This document shows positions 37,073 through 46,686 of a stretch of 64,000 nt of DNA, piece by piece; position 1 is the stretch's first letter, and each line of letters starts with the position of its first letter. This stretch comes from Chromobacterium sp. IIBBL 290-4 (GTDB lineage Bacteria; Pseudomonadota; Gammaproteobacteria; Burkholderiales; Chromobacteriaceae), in NCBI RefSeq assembly GCF_024207115.1, contig NZ_CP100128.1:1550001-1614000 (forward strand), written 5' to 3'. The position numbers were made by a program, and so were the translations under genes. The notes beneath the pieces were generated by a model. That model had not been told where the DNA came from, made no database searches, and saw only the letters and a list, made by a program, of their open reading frames with translations.

Positions 37073-38581
37073 ATGGAAATCTTCGATTTGATGGTGATCG
37101 GCGGCGGCATCAACGGCGCCGGCATCGCGCGCGACGCGGCCGGGCGCGGCCTGTCGGTGGTGTTGTGCGAAAAAGACGACCTGGCTTCGCATACCTCGTC
37201 GGCCAGCACCAAGTTGATCCATGGCGGCCTGCGTTATCTCGAATATTACGAATTCGGCCTGGTGCGCAAGGCGCTGCAGGAGCGCGAAGTGCTGCTCAAA
37301 GCCGCGCCGCACATCATCTGGCCGCTGCGCTTCGTGATGCCGCACGCCCGCGATCAGCGCCCGGAGTGGATGATCCGCGCCGGCCTGTTCCTGTACGACC
37401 ATCTGGCGAAGCGCGAAGTGCTGCCCGGATCGGAAACCGTCAGCTTCTCCAAACATCCTGCCGGCGCGCCGCTGAAGGACGCCTTCAAGCGCGGCTTCGT
37501 CTACTCCGACGGCTGGGTGCAGGATGCCCGCCTGGTGGTGCTCAACGCGATGGACGCGGCCGAGCACGGCGCCAAGATCCACGTCCGCACCGCCTGCGTG
37601 GCCGCCCGCCGCGACGGCGAGCACTGGGTGTCCACGCTGGAGCGCGAAGACGGCAGCCGCTTCGAGGTGCGCTCGCGCGCGCTGATCAACGCCGCCGGCC
37701 CCTGGGTGCAGAGCCTGATCGAAGACAAGCTGGCCATGCCGTCCAGCAAGTCCATCCGCCTGGTGAAGGGCAGCCACATCGTGGTGAAGAAAATCTTCGA
37801 CCATTCCTTCGCCTATATCTTCCAGAACCCCGACAAGCGCATCATTTTCGCCATTCCGTATGAGAAGGACTTCACGCTGATCGGCACCACCGACGTCGAA
37901 TACCACGGCGATCCGGCCCAGGTGGCGATAGACGGCGACGAGATCCGCTATCTGTGCGAGATGAGCAACCGCTATTTCCATAGCCAGATCGCGCCGGAAG
38001 ACGTGCTGTCCACTTATTCCGGCGTGCGTCCGCTGCTGGACGACGCTTCCGACAACGCCTCCAGCGTCACCCGCGACTACGCCTTGGAAATGGACCTGAA
38101 GGGCGCGCCGCTGCTGTCGGTGTTCGGCGGCAAGATCACTACTTTCCGCAAGCTGGCGGAAGAGGCGGTGGACAAGATCGCCCCGCTGCTGGGCTGCGGC
38201 AAAGCCACCTGGACCGCCGACGCGCCGCTGCCGGGCGGCGACATGCCGGGCGCCGATTTTGGCCGCTTCCTGCAAGGCCTGGGCCAGCGCTACCCGTGGC
38301 TGCCGGCCGCCTTGGCCGAGCGCTGGGCCCGCGCCTACGGCACCCGCGTCGCCAAGCTGATCGGCCAGGCTGCCAGCCTTTCCGAACTGGGCGAGGAAGT
38401 ATTGCCCGGCTTGTACGAGGCCGAGCTGCGCTATCTGGTGAATGCCGAATGGTCCACCCGCAGCGAGGACATCCTGTGGCGCCGCTCCAAGCTCAAGCTG
38501 CATCTGCCGGCCCACGCCGCCGAGACGGTGGACCGCTGGCTGGCCGCGCAGGCCGCCACCGGCGAACGCAAGATCGCCTGA
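37073..38581 (+). CDS. glpD: aerobic (respiratory) glycerol-3-phosphate dehydrogenase
   Basis: About 502 residues from ATG 37073, chosen because AAGGAT lies 9 bp upstream and because the protein then starts like family members (MEIFDLMVIGGGINGAG). FAD-binding Rossmann motif GGGINGAGIARDAAGRG, STKLIHGGLRYLEYYEF and GTTDVEYHGDP are conserved. It oxidises glycerol-3-phosphate to DHAP and passes electrons to quinone at the inner membrane. The longer frame from 37046 is possible. Its own promoter region (295 bp) and a terminator separate it from glpF. Confidence 0.95.
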   Translation: MEIFDLMVIGGGINGAGIARDAAGRGLSVVLCEKDDLASHTSSASTKLIHGGLRYLEYYEFGLVRKALQEREVLLKAAPHIIWPLRFVMPHARDQRPEWMIRAGLFLYDHLAKREVLPGSETVSFSKHPAGAPLKDAFKRGFVYSDGWVQDARLVVLNAMDAAEHGAKIHVRTACVAARRDGEHWVSTLEREDGSRFEVRSRALINAAGPWVQSLIEDKLAMPSSKSIRLVKGSHIVVKKIFDHSFAYIFQNPDKRIIFAIPYEKDFTLIGTTDVEYHGDPAQVAIDGDEIRYLCEMSNRYFHSQIAPEDVLSTYSGVRPLLDDASDNASSVTRDYALEMDLKGAPLLSVFGGKITTFRKLAEEAVDKIAPLLGCGKATWTADAPLPGGDMPGADFGRFLQGLGQRYPWLPAALAERWARAYGTRVAKLIGQAASLSELGEEVLPGLYEAELRYLVNAEWSTRSEDILWRRSKLKLHLPAHAAETVDRWLAAQAATGERKIA

Positions 38582-38606
38582 ACCGCAAACGAATCTCTAC
38601 CTCATG

Positions 38607-38634
38607 CCCGGCCTTAGCGCCGGGTCTTTTTTTT
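38607..38634 (+). terminator. intrinsic terminator of glpD
   Basis: Stem CCCGGC / GCCGGG, CTTAGC loop, tail TCTTTTTTTT. Confidence 0.9.
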
Positions 38635-38902
38635 AGCAATCTCCTGAGCAAGGCCGCGAGTTGAACGAAGATGTGCCCGCTGTGCGGACAATGTTTTAGA
38701 AGGCGGTTCCGTCCGCTGCGGGCCAGCGGCTGTGCGGCCCGCCCCCTGGCGATCCCTGGCCGCCCCTGCATCACGCGAAACCCCGATAAAAACGTCCGGC
38801 CAGGAGCCGCTTCCAGCAATCCCGCTACTGCCCCATTAGCCGAATGCGTTTCCACGCCGCCCATCGCTGGGCTTAGCATGGAGCCAACCTGGAGGATGGA
38901 AG
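38635..38902. other. intergenic region before B3/B4 protein gene
   Basis: With the glpD terminator this gene-free stretch spans 321 bp. Open stretches on either strand have no coding sign. Ribosome site GGAGG at 38891-38895 serves the next gene. No other structure recognised. Confidence 0.5.
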
Positions 38903-39556
38903 ATGAAGGTGAAGTTGGGACAGGCGGCGCTGGCGCGCTGGCCGCAGATGCAGGTGGACGGTTTGATCGTCCGCGATCTCGATATCGCCGCGCTGGCGGC
39001 GTTCACGCTGGCGTGGCCGGATGACGGTTTCGATTGGGTGCCGCTGCTGGAGCGCTGGAAGCAGTTTTACCGCGCCTGGCCGGGCGACAAGAAGGCGCGC
39101 TGTTCATTGGCGTATCTGGCCAAGGCGGCGCAGGCGGGCAAGCTGCGCAGCATCCTGCCGCTGGTGGACCTGTACAACCAGGCGTCCTTGCTGAGCCGCA
39201 GCCCCTTCGGCGGCGAAGACCTGGCCAAGCTGGGCGGGGAGTTGAGCTTGGATCTGGCGGCTGGGGATGAACCCTTTCTGCCCTTGGGCAAGGCCGATGT
39301 CGAGCATCCGCAAGCGGGCGAGGCGGTGTGGCTGTCCGGTGGCGAGGCGGTGTGCCGTTGCCTGAACTGGCTGGAATCGGACCGTTTCAAGTTGGATGAG
39401 GGCAGCCGTTCGGTGGTTTTTGTCAGCGAACAGCCGGACGGAGCCTTCCCATCCGGCGCCGCCGGCATGGACTGGCTGGCGGAGAAGCTGGCGCCGCATG
39501 CCGGGGCATGGCGGCGCTTTCGTCTGGATGCGGCCAGCCCGGCGTATCAGGATTAA
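38903..39556 (+). CDS. free-standing B3/B4 tRNA-synthetase-domain protein
   Basis: 217 residues. The domain at about 85-210 resembles the B3/B4 region of phenylalanyl-tRNA synthetase beta: [59 protein letters not shown]. Free-standing members are assumed to edit or bind mischarged tRNA, but this is not shown for them. N-terminal 80 residues are specific to this subgroup. Stop overlaps the chemoreceptor stop on the other strand by 4 bp. Confidence 0.8.
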   Translation: MKVKLGQAALARWPQMQVDGLIVRDLDIAALAAFTLAWPDDGFDWVPLLERWKQFYRAWPGDKKARCSLAYLAKAAQAGKLRSILPLVDLYNQASLLSRSPFGGEDLAKLGGELSLDLAAGDEPFLPLGKADVEHPQAGEAVWLSGGEAVCRCLNWLESDRFKLDEGSRSVVFVSEQPDGAFPSGAAGMDWLAEKLAPHAGAWRRFRLDAASPAYQD

Positions 39557-41175
39557 AGGCGGAACTTGCCCACCATGCCCTGCATTTTTTCCGATAGGGC
39601 GCTGAGGCTGGCCACGGTGCCGCGTAGTTCGCCCGCCGCTTCGGTATTGGAAGCCACCATCTGCGCCACGGTTTCGATGCGGTGGGCGATGCTGTTGCAG
39701 GCGGATTTCTGCTCGGCGATGGCGTCGCGGATTTCGCCCACGCCTTCGCTGGCCTCGTGCACGCTGTCGTTGGCCGCTTGCAGATGCGTCATGGTGGTTT
39801 CGATGATGCCGCGGCTCTGGCGAGTGGTGGCCAGGCCGTTGTCCACCGCGCTGCCCACCGCCTGCGCGTCCTGGCTCAGCCGGTCGGTGACGTTTTTGAT
39901 CTCGTTGGCCGCCTTGGCCGAGTTTTCCGCCAGCTTGCGCACCTCGTCCGCCACCACGGCGAAGCCGCGGCCCATTTCGCCGGCGCGGGCGGCCTCGATG
40001 GCGGCGTTCAGCGCCAATAGATTGGTCTGCTCGGCGATTTCCTGAATTTGCACCGTCAGCTGATTGATCGCCTGAGTGCTGTCCTTGAAGGCCTGCGAGG
40101 TGCTGTCCACCTGGTTCATCACCTTGTCTATCAGGGTGGCCTGCTGGTGCAGCTTGTCCACCTCGCCGAGGCCCGCCTTGGTCATCTGCGCGCTGGTGTT
40201 GGAGTCCTCGCTGATGGCGGCGGCCTGGTTGGCGATGGTGTCTATGCTGGTGGCGATCTGTTCCACCGAGGCGGCGTTGCTGGCGATGGCGTCGTTTTGC
40301 GTTTCCGCGCCTTGCGCCAGCTGATGGGCGGCGCGGCTGAGTTCGCGGCTGGTGTGGCCGATCTCGCCGGCGGCTTCGCTCAATTCGCGGATCAAGGCGC
40401 CCAGGCTGAGCCGCACCGCCTCGCTGCAGGCGGCGATCTGGCCGATCTCATCCAATCTGTCCTGTTGCACCGGCCGGGTGAAATTGCCTTCGCGCAATTG
40501 CGACAATTCTTCCGCCAGCCTGCGGGTGCGCAGGATCAGCGTGTGCTTGATGTAATACAAAAAGAAGCCCATGCCCAGCAGCGTGCCCAGCGTCATGGCG
40601 ATGCCGGCATGCCATAACGCGAGGTTGGCCGACGCCTCGGCGTCGGCGGCGGTTTGCTGGGCGCGCTTGTCCAGCTGGGCGCTGGCCTGGGTCAGCAATT
40701 CGGTGGGCGGGCGGTCCATGCCGGCCACCTGCTTGTCGCCGGCTTTGAAGTCGAAACCGGCCTGCTTGTAAGCTTGCAGACCCTTGCGGTAGTCCTCGCC
40801 CATTTTTTGATGCGCGGCGCTGAATTGGCGCAGCAAATCCTGGGTTTGCGGATCGGACACCGAAGCCGTCAGCTTTTCGGCATCGTCATGCACCTGTTGT
40901 TCGCGCTGCTGGAAATTGCCCCAGTATTTGGCCAGTTTGGCCGGGTCCTGGCCGCGCAGCAGCGTGTCCTTCCATTCCTGCACCTGTTTTTTGAAATCCA
41001 CCTGCATGGTCAGTACTTGCTGCACGCTGCGCTGGTCGGCTTCCACTTGGTCGCGGAAGGCGCGGATGCCGCCCCAAAGCTGGTAGAGGGAAAACAGGGC
41101 GGCGAGCAGCAAGATGCCGACCACGAGCGCGACGATGGCTGCCAGTTGTCCGGCGAGCGAGGATTGGCGGTTCAT
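39553..41175 (-). CDS. methyl-accepting chemotaxis protein
   Basis: 540 residues. Helix 8-30, periplasmic four-helix-bundle sensor with a charged, glutamine-rich segment (31-185), helix about 187-208, HAMP about 210-265, cytoplasmic signalling domain with the hairpin [35 protein letters not shown]. The last residues are MVGKFRL with no NWETF tether, so CheR docking at the tail is absent. It controls flagellar rotation through CheW/CheA, which are elsewhere. Ligand unknown. Tail to tail with the B3/B4 gene. Confidence 0.92.
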   Translation of the reverse strand: MNRQSSLAGQLAAIVALVVGILLLAALFSLYQLWGGIRAFRDQVEADQRSVQQVLTMQVDFKKQVQEWKDTLLRGQDPAKLAKYWGNFQQREQQVHDDAEKLTASVSDPQTQDLLRQFSAAHQKMGEDYRKGLQAYKQAGFDFKAGDKQVAGMDRPPTELLTQASAQLDKRAQQTAADAEASANLALWHAGIAMTLGTLLGMGFFLYYIKHTLILRTRRLAEELSQLREGNFTRPVQQDRLDEIGQIAACSEAVRLSLGALIRELSEAAGEIGHTSRELSRAAHQLAQGAETQNDAIASNAASVEQIATSIDTIANQAAAISEDSNTSAQMTKAGLGEVDKLHQQATLIDKVMNQVDSTSQAFKDSTQAINQLTVQIQEIAEQTNLLALNAAIEAARAGEMGRGFAVVADEVRKLAENSAKAANEIKNVTDRLSQDAQAVGSAVDNGLATTRQSRGIIETTMTHLQAANDSVHEASEGVGEIRDAIAEQKSACNSIAHRIETVAQMVASNTEAAGELRGTVASLSALSEKMQGMVGKFRL

Positions 41176-41261
41176 GGAACCTCCGTACTAAAACAATGCT
41201 TGTTCTAGTTGTAGGGCAGTTCGCGGCCGCTTACGAAGAAATGCGTAGTGATTTCATCGTC

Positions 41262-41301
41262 TTGTGGATATTTCTTCAAAAACGGAAAGTCTGTGGATAA
41301 A
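41262..41301. repeat. paired DnaA-box intergenic element
   Basis: TGTGGATAT at 41263-41271 and TGTGGATAA at 41292-41300, 29 bp apart, between the Lrp gene and the chemoreceptor gene. Matches two further pairs at 21444/21474 and 43103/43132 in box sequence and spacing. No hairpin here. Confidence 0.5.
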
Positions 41302-41305
41302 AGGC

Positions 41306-41752
41306 TCAGTCGCGCGGCAGCAGCGGCGGCAGGCGACGCGGCACCGGGCTGCTCTTGACGATGGAGCTGGCGGTGCTGGCCATTTCGGCCCAGCCATCCA
41401 GGATGTCGTCCAGTTCCTGGATAGTGCGCAAGGCCAGCCGGGCGATGAAGCAATCCTCTCCGGTGACTTTGTCGCACTCTATCACTTGCGGCGTGGCGAT
41501 CAGCTTGGCCTCCAAGGGCTTGAGCTGGCCGGGGAAGGGCCGCAGCCGCACCAGGGCGGTCAGCGTGTAGCCCCAGGCTTCCGGCTGGATGGCCGGCGCG
41601 TAGCCGGTTATCGCGCCGCTTTCTTCCAGCCGCTTCAAGCGCTCCGATACGCTGGGCGCCGCCATTTTCAGCTGGCGCGCCAGCTCCGCCAGGCTCTGGC
41701 GGGCGTTCTGCTGCAACAGTTTGATCAGCTCCACATCTATCCAGTCGCGCAT
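41306..41752 (-). CDS. Lrp/AsnC-family regulator
   Basis: 148 residues from ATG 41752, GGGAG upstream. Winged helix IDVELIKLLQQNARQSLAELARQLKMAAPSVSERLKRLEE in part, then the RAM ligand domain (VIECDKVTGEDCFIARLAL). Lrp-type proteins sense amino acids and often control the divergent transporter, here an EamA exporter with 127 bp between them, so it likely governs amino-acid export. Autoregulation is common in the family. An upstream reading to 42145 overlaps the exporter and is not used. Confidence 0.9.
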   Translation of the reverse strand: MRDWIDVELIKLLQQNARQSLAELARQLKMAAPSVSERLKRLEESGAITGYAPAIQPEAWGYTLTALVRLRPFPGQLKPLEAKLIATPQVIECDKVTGEDCFIARLALRTIQELDDILDGWAEMASTASSIVKSSPVPRRLPPLLPRD

Positions 41753-41879
41753 TCGAAGTCTCTCCCGGCCAATTTTTAGCTGAATCCAAGGTAACAGCGG
41801 CCTTACTGCCTTGCAATCGGCATGTAGCTTAAAACGATGTTTTTCTAGACTGTTGTCATCGCAAACAAGGGAGCGAGTG

Positions 41880-42839
41880 ATGGAGTCGAACAAGAGCATG
41901 CGTCTGGGGCAAGGCCAGATGCTGGCGGCGATGGCGCTGTCGGGCACGCTGGGCTGGTTTGTATTGCAGTCCGGCCAGCCGGCGTTCAATGTGGTGTTTT
42001 TCCGTTGCCTGATCGGCGCGGCCTGCCTGGCTTTGTTCATCGCCTGGCGCGGGCTGTGGCGGCCCTGGCCTTTCACCAGGCGCAGCCTGTTGCTGTGCCT
42101 GGCCGGCGGTGTGGCCTTGGTGGGCAATTGGCTGTTGCTGTTCAACGCCTATCGCTACAGCTCCATCGGTTTGGCCACCGTGGTGTACCAAGCCCAGCCC
42201 TTCATTTTGTACGGCATGGCGGTGCTGTGGCTGGGCGAAGTCGCCAGCCGGCGCAAGCTGGCGGCGCTGGGCATCGCCTTCATCGGCCTGCTGCTGATCA
42301 TCTGGCCGGCGCTGGGCCAGGGAACCGCGGGCGGACAGTGGTGGCTGGGCGTGAGCCTGGCTTTGGGCGCGGCTTTTTTTTACGCCTTGGCGACTTTGAT
42401 CACCAAGCGGCTGCCGGCCGGCATTCCGCCGCACTTGATCGCGTGCGCGCAAACACTGACCGGCGCGCTGCTGTTGTGGCCTTTGCTGCAGCCGGCGCGC
42501 TTGGCCGAAGCGGACGCTGCCGCCTGGGGCTGCCTGGCGGTTTTGGGCATGGTGCATACCTGTGTGATGTACATCCTGATGTACTCGGCCTTCCGCCGCC
42601 TACCGACCACCATGATAGGCGCGCTGGGCTTTGTTTATCCGCTGGCGGCGGTGTGGGTGGATTATCTGGCCTACGGCCATGCGCTGCTGCCGGGGCAATG
42701 GCTGGGCATGGCGCTGATCGTGCTGGCCAATGCCTGGCTGAATGGCTGGTTGGGGGCGCGGCGCGGGAGGCTGGCGGCAAATAAGGGCCCCCTCTCCCCT
42801 AGCCCCTCTCCCGCGGGGGGAGAGGGGAACGGCCGCTGA
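41880..42839 (+). CDS. EamA-family (DMT) exporter with repeat-derived C-terminus
   Basis: 319 residues from ATG 41880 (GGGAG upstream). Ten helices in two EamA halves, the second beginning WWLGVSLALGAAFFYALATLITKRLP. It faces an Lrp-type regulator, suggesting amino-acid export as in other Lrp-EamA pairs; inferred. The last 20 residues (GPLSPSPSPAGGEG) are encoded by a GC-rich palindromic repeat and run into the start of a tandem repeat, so the original stop was probably lost by insertion of the repeat. Confidence 0.85.
   Translation: MESNKSMRLGQGQMLAAMALSGTLGWFVLQSGQPAFNVVFFRCLIGAACLALFIAWRGLWRPWPFTRRSLLLCLAGGVALVGNWLLLFNAYRYSSIGLATVVYQAQPFILYGMAVLWLGEVASRRKLAALGIAFIGLLLIIWPALGQGTAGGQWWLGVSLALGAAFFYALATLITKRLPAGIPPHLIACAQTLTGALLLWPLLQPARLAEADAAAWGCLAVLGMVHTCVMYILMYSAFRRLPTTMIGALGFVYPLAAVWVDYLAYGHALLPGQWLGMALIVLANAWLNGWLGARRGRLAANKGPLSPSPSPAGGEGNGR
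42803..42827. repeat. REP-like palindrome
   Basis: CCCCTCTCCC (42803-42812) and GGGAGAGGGG (42818-42827) around GCGGG. Together with the preceding CCCTCTCCCCTAG it resembles the widely distributed GC-rich extragenic palindromes of proteobacteria. It is read through by the exporter gene. Confidence 0.7.
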
Positions 42840-43062
42840 GCAATGATCTGGCTGCGGTGCAAAGTGATGAAGGCCAGGGGCGTGTGGGATGGGGGCGAAG
42901 TATGCCGCCCTCCAATCCTCTCTCGTATGGGGGAAGGAAGCGGCCGCTGAGCAATGATCTGGCTGCGGTGCAAAGTGATGAAGGCCCGGGGCTTGTGGGA
43001 TGGGGGCGTAGCATGCAGCCCTCCAATCCTCTCCCGTATGGGGGAAGGAGGCGGCCGCTGAT
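42830..43062. repeat. tandem repeat, 111-bp unit, two copies plus 11 bp
   Basis: Copies start CGGCCGCTGA at 42830 and 42941, with the same motif again at 43052. The copies differ at only a few positions. Period 111 bp exactly. It is not in the translated part of the exporter except for its first bases. Confidence 0.85.
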
Positions 43063-43178
43063 CGAGGAAATGGCCGTCGTGAGTGGTCTTGGCGGAATGG
43101 GTTGTGGATAAAATCTGGAAATGCGGATGCTTGTGGATAAGGGCGAGGCGGCGGCCTCGCCCGTTTTGCTGCAGCGAA
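43063..43178. other. intergenic sequence with DnaA-box pair and terminator
   Basis: With the tandem repeat this makes a 339-bp gene-free stretch. Contains TGTGGATAA at 43103-43111 and 43132-43140 (29 bp apart), then the terminator at 43141-43167. Confidence 0.7.
43141..43167. terminator. intrinsic terminator, sugar ABC operon end / exporter
   Basis: Stem GGGCGAGGC / GCCTCGCCC followed by GTTTTG on the plus strand; convergent position suggests use by both sides. A TGTGGATAA box directly precedes it. Confidence 0.7.
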
Positions 43179-44294
43179 TCAGATGCTTAGCGCCGCTTCC
43201 GCAGCGTGGACAGGGTCCAGCCGTTGCAGCGCCTGGCCTTCGGCGTCGAAAACATGGCAGTGGCGCGGGTCCAGCGCCAGGTGGCGCAGGCTGCCCAGCG
43301 CCGGCTCGGCTTCATGGCCCGGCAGTTTCAAGGAAATCGGCTCGCTGCCGCCCTCGTATTGCAGATAGACGATCTGCTGGTCGCCCAGATGCTCCACCAA
43401 CTGCACCGTCACCGGCAGGCCGGATTCGGCCAGGTACAGATGTTCGGCGCGGATGCCCAGCGACAGCTCGCCGCCGGCGTCGCCGCTGAAGGGCAGCGTC
43501 AGCCGGTAATCGCCCGGCAGTTTCAACTCCAGGCCCGCGGCAGCGGCGCGCAATGCTTGCGCCGGGATGAAGTTCATCTTGGGCGAGCCGAGGAAGCCGG
43601 CGACGAAGCGGTTGGCCGGCTGGTTGTACAGCTCCAGCGGCGTGCCCACTTGTTCGATGCGGCCGGCGTTGAACACCGCGATGCGGTCGCCCAGCGTCAT
43701 CGCCTCCACTTGGTCGTGGGTGACGTAAATCATGGTGCTGCCCAGCTCCTTGTGCAGCCGCGCCAGCTCGATGCGCATCTGCACCCTGAGCGCCGCGTCC
43801 AGATTGGACAGCGGCTCGTCGAACAGGAACACGCCGGGCTTGCGCACGATGGCGCGGCCTATGGCCACGCGCTGGCGCTGGCCGCCGGACAGGGCCTTGG
43901 GCTTGCGCTCCAGCAGGTGCTCGATCTGCAGCGTCAGCGCCGCGCGGTGCACGGCGGCGTCGATTTCGGCCTTGCTGTGGCCGGCCAGCTTGAGGCTGAA
44001 GGCCATATTGTCGCGCACCGTCATGTGCGGATACAGCGCGTAGCTCTGGAACACCATGGCCAGGCCGCGCTTGGATGGCTCGATATCGTTGGCGAGCTTG
44101 CCGTCGATGTGCAGCTCGCCCGAGGTGATGTCTTCCAGGCCGGCGATCATCCGCATCATCGTCGATTTGCCGCAGCCGGACGGACCGACGAAAACCATGA
44201 ATTCGCCGTCGCGGATGTCCAGATCGACGCCGTGGATCACCGCGTTGCCGTCGTCGTATACCTTGCGGATGGCTGAGAGTTTGAGTCGGGACAC
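43179..44294 (-). CDS. sugar ABC transporter ATPase (UgpC/MalK type)
   Basis: 371 residues. Walker A GPSGCGKST (37-45), Q loop FQSYALYPH, signature LSGGQRQRVAIGRA (135-148), Walker B VFLFDEPLSNLD (155-166), then the MalK/TOBE regulatory domain of about 130 residues. It powers a carbohydrate importer whose two permeases and binding protein lie upstream on the same strand. Starts 1 bp after the GH3 stop, so it is the last gene of the operon. A shared ATPase for several importers is possible. Confidence 0.93.
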   Translation of the reverse strand: MSRLKLSAIRKVYDDGNAVIHGVDLDIRDGEFMVFVGPSGCGKSTMMRMIAGLEDITSGELHIDGKLANDIEPSKRGLAMVFQSYALYPHMTVRDNMAFSLKLAGHSKAEIDAAVHRAALTLQIEHLLERKPKALSGGQRQRVAIGRAIVRKPGVFLFDEPLSNLDAALRVQMRIELARLHKELGSTMIYVTHDQVEAMTLGDRIAVFNAGRIEQVGTPLELYNQPANRFVAGFLGSPKMNFIPAQALRAAAAGLELKLPGDYRLTLPFSGDAGGELSLGIRAEHLYLAESGLPVTVQLVEHLGDQQIVYLQYEGGSEPISLKLPGHEAEPALGSLRHLALDPRHCHVFDAEGQALQRLDPVHAAEAALSI

Positions 44295-44295
44295 T

Positions 44296-45816
44296 TCAAT
44301 TCTCCTGATAGGGCGCGCCCAGATCGACCGGCAGGCGGCCTTCGGCGCGGATTTCGCCGGCGAGGCGGCGGCTGACCGCCTCCAGGGCCGCGTCGGCGAA
44401 GCCGTAGCTGATCAGCGCCGGGGCGGCGATGTCGGCCGCGGCGTAGGGGTTCCATAATGCCAGATGCAAGTCCGGCCGCCAGCTTTCCTGTTCGCGCCGG
44501 CCGTAACGCTCGCGGCTGGTGGACGCCAGCACGGTGGGTACGCCGTCATGCGGCAGCGTGTGCCAGTGCAGCGCGTCGCGGCGTTCGAAGCTGATCACTT
44601 CCAGGGCATGGCGTTGCGACAGCGCGGCGATCAGCCTGTCGGCCGACAGCCCGGCTTCGGACACGCCATCGGACGGCGCCTGGCGCTGCACCACCAGCCG
44701 CAGCCTTTGGCCGGCCGGCCAGTGCGGCGCGTCGCCGCGTTCGGTGAGGGCGCGTTGCCAGGCCTCGCTGAACAAGGCCTCGTCGTTTTCGCGCTGCGCC
44801 GCCGGGTAGGCGTAATCGCCGCGGCTGGGGTAGCGGCGGATCAGCGCGTCCACCCTGTCGCCGGCCTCGGCCAGCCGCGCCACCGGCAGCGCGCCTTCGC
44901 GCAGCGCGTTCACCAGCGCGTCGGCGCTGGCTTGCATTTCGTCGGCGAATTGCAGCACCAAGGACAGATCGGCGCCGGCCTTCAGCGCCTGCACTGTGCC
45001 GGCGGGCTGGCCCCAGCGCTCGCGGATGGCTTTCATATTCAGCGCGTCGGTGATGGCCACGCCGCGGAAGCCCAGCTCGCGCCTGAGCACGCCGGTGAGG
45101 ATGGCGGGCGACAACGTGGCCGGCCATTCGTGGTCCAGCGCCGGAAAGCGGATGTGGGCGCTCATCAGCGCCGGCGTATGGGCGGCCAGCGCCTTGAACG
45201 GCGCCAACTCGTAATCGCGCAGCTCGGCCAGCGGCTTGTCCACCACCGGCAAGTCCAGGTGGGAGTCGGTATGGGTGTCGCCATGGCCGGGGAAGTGCTT
45301 GACGCAGCAGGCCACGCCTTCGGCCAAATGGCCCTCCATCCAGGCTTGGGCCAGTTGGGCGGCGCGGTCCGGGTCGGCGCCGAAGGAGCGCTCGCCTATC
45401 ACCGGGTTGGCCGGATTGTTGTTCAGGTCCAGCACCGGCGCGAAGTTCCAGTTGACGCCCAGGCTCTTCAGCCCGCGCGCCACGGCGGCGCCGACGCGGC
45501 GGGCCAGCTCGGCGTCATCCACTGCCGCCAGCGCCATCGCCGCCGGCGCCTGCGGCAGGAACAAGGTGCGCATCACGCCGCCGCCTTCCTGATCCAGGCC
45601 TACCAGAATGTCCGGTCCCAGCGCGGCTTTCAGGTCGGCCACCAGGCGGCGGGTGGAGGCGGCGTCCGGCACATTGCGGCGGAAAAAACAGATGGCGCGC
45701 ACCTGCATTTTTTGCAATTGCAGCGCCTCTTCGGCGCTGAGCACCGGGCCGGCGACATCCACCATCAGCGCGCGGCCGGCCAGTCTTTGCAGATTGGCTT
45801 GATCGTTCAGACTCAT
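44296..45816 (-). CDS. GH3 beta-N-acetylhexosaminidase (NagZ-like, cytoplasmic)
   Basis: 506 residues, ATG overlapping the permease stop (ATGA). GH3 TIM barrel: LVGLDQEGGGVMR, the His-Asp dyad loop KHFPGHGDTHTDSH (173-186) typical of NagZ-type hexosaminidases, and nucleophile Asp257 in ITDALNMKAI. A C-terminal domain of about 150 residues makes it longer than E. coli NagZ (about 340). No signal peptide: it would cleave imported GlcNAc oligomers inside the cell. Peptidoglycan fragments are an alternative substrate, but the operon with a sugar importer and porin favours chitooligosaccharides. Confidence 0.88.
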   Translation of the reverse strand: MSLNDQANLQRLAGRALMVDVAGPVLSAEEALQLQKMQVRAICFFRRNVPDAASTRRLVADLKAALGPDILVGLDQEGGGVMRTLFLPQAPAAMALAAVDDAELARRVGAAVARGLKSLGVNWNFAPVLDLNNNPANPVIGERSFGADPDRAAQLAQAWMEGHLAEGVACCVKHFPGHGDTHTDSHLDLPVVDKPLAELRDYELAPFKALAAHTPALMSAHIRFPALDHEWPATLSPAILTGVLRRELGFRGVAITDALNMKAIRERWGQPAGTVQALKAGADLSLVLQFADEMQASADALVNALREGALPVARLAEAGDRVDALIRRYPSRGDYAYPAAQRENDEALFSEAWQRALTERGDAPHWPAGQRLRLVVQRQAPSDGVSEAGLSADRLIAALSQRHALEVISFERRDALHWHTLPHDGVPTVLASTSRERYGRREQESWRPDLHLALWNPYAAADIAAPALISYGFADAALEAVSRRLAGEIRAEGRLPVDLGAPYQEN

Positions 45817-46676
45817 TTGACAGCTCCATCGAAACCGCGCAGGAAATAGCGCTGGGTGAACAGGAACACGATCAGGATGGGCAGCACGGTCAGCACCGCG
45901 CCGGCCGCCACCACCCGGGTTTTGAAAGTGAAGGCGCCGGCCAGATAGAGCACGCCGACCGACAGCGGAAACTTGTCCGGGCTGGACATCACGATGGACG
46001 GCCAGATGTACTGGTTCCACGCCGACACCGTGGTGAGTATGGTCAGCGCCGCCAGCGCCGGCCGGGTCAGCGGCAGCATGATTTTCCAGAAGATCTGCCA
46101 CTCGTTGGCGCCGTCCACCCGGGCCGCGTCTATCAGGTCTTGCGGCACCGCCTCGAAAGCTTGCTTCATCAAGAAGATGCCGACTGCGCCGGCCAGCGTC
46201 GGCAACACCACGCCGCTATAGCTGTCGGTCAGGTGCAGTTTGGACACGGTGATGAAGTTGACCAGGAAGTTGACCTCGCTGGGCAAAATCATGGTGGCGA
46301 GGATGGCGCCGAACACCAGCTTGCTGCCGGGAAAACGCATCCGCGCCAGCGGGTAGGCCGCCAGCGCGCTGACCAGCAAGGTGCCGATCACGGAGAACAC
46401 GGTGATGGCGATGGAGTTGCGGTAGAAGGCCAGGATGTCGATGCTGGTCAGCGCCTCGTGGAAATTGCCGAAGCCGGGCGCGGTGGGCAGCATGGCCGGC
46501 GGAAAGGTGAATACGTCGCCGTCGGTGGACAGCGCCGTCACCAGCGTCCACCAGAAGGGGTAGACGGTGATCAGGCCGATGGCGATCAGCACCAGGTAGT
46601 GCAGCGCGCGGTTGGCCAGGCGCTGCCAGCGCAGCGGCGCGGCGCGGCCGGCGTTTGGAATGGCGGTGGTAGTCAT
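45813..46676 (-). CDS. sugar ABC transporter permease (MalG type)
   Basis: 287 residues, six membrane helices (about 30-48, 90-110, 125-145, 160-175, 203-222, 255-275). The EAA loop is EAVPQDLIDAARVDGANEWQIFWKIMLPL, the site that contacts the ATPase. Stop overlaps the hexosaminidase start. Partner of the MalF-type permease 10 bp upstream. Confidence 0.93.
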   Translation of the reverse strand: MTTTAIPNAGRAAPLRWQRLANRALHYLVLIAIGLITVYPFWWTLVTALSTDGDVFTFPPAMLPTAPGFGNFHEALTSIDILAFYRNSIAITVFSVIGTLLVSALAAYPLARMRFPGSKLVFGAILATMILPSEVNFLVNFITVSKLHLTDSYSGVVLPTLAGAVGIFLMKQAFEAVPQDLIDAARVDGANEWQIFWKIMLPLTRPALAALTILTTVSAWNQYIWPSIVMSSPDKFPLSVGVLYLAGAFTFKTRVVAAGAVLTVLPILIVFLFTQRYFLRGFDGAVK

Positions 46677-46686
46677 GGCGGCCTCC

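Noticed and set aside
42830..43062. Tandem 111-bp repeat as a CRISPR array
   Set aside because: Only two long, near-identical copies with no unique spacers; no cas genes in the window.
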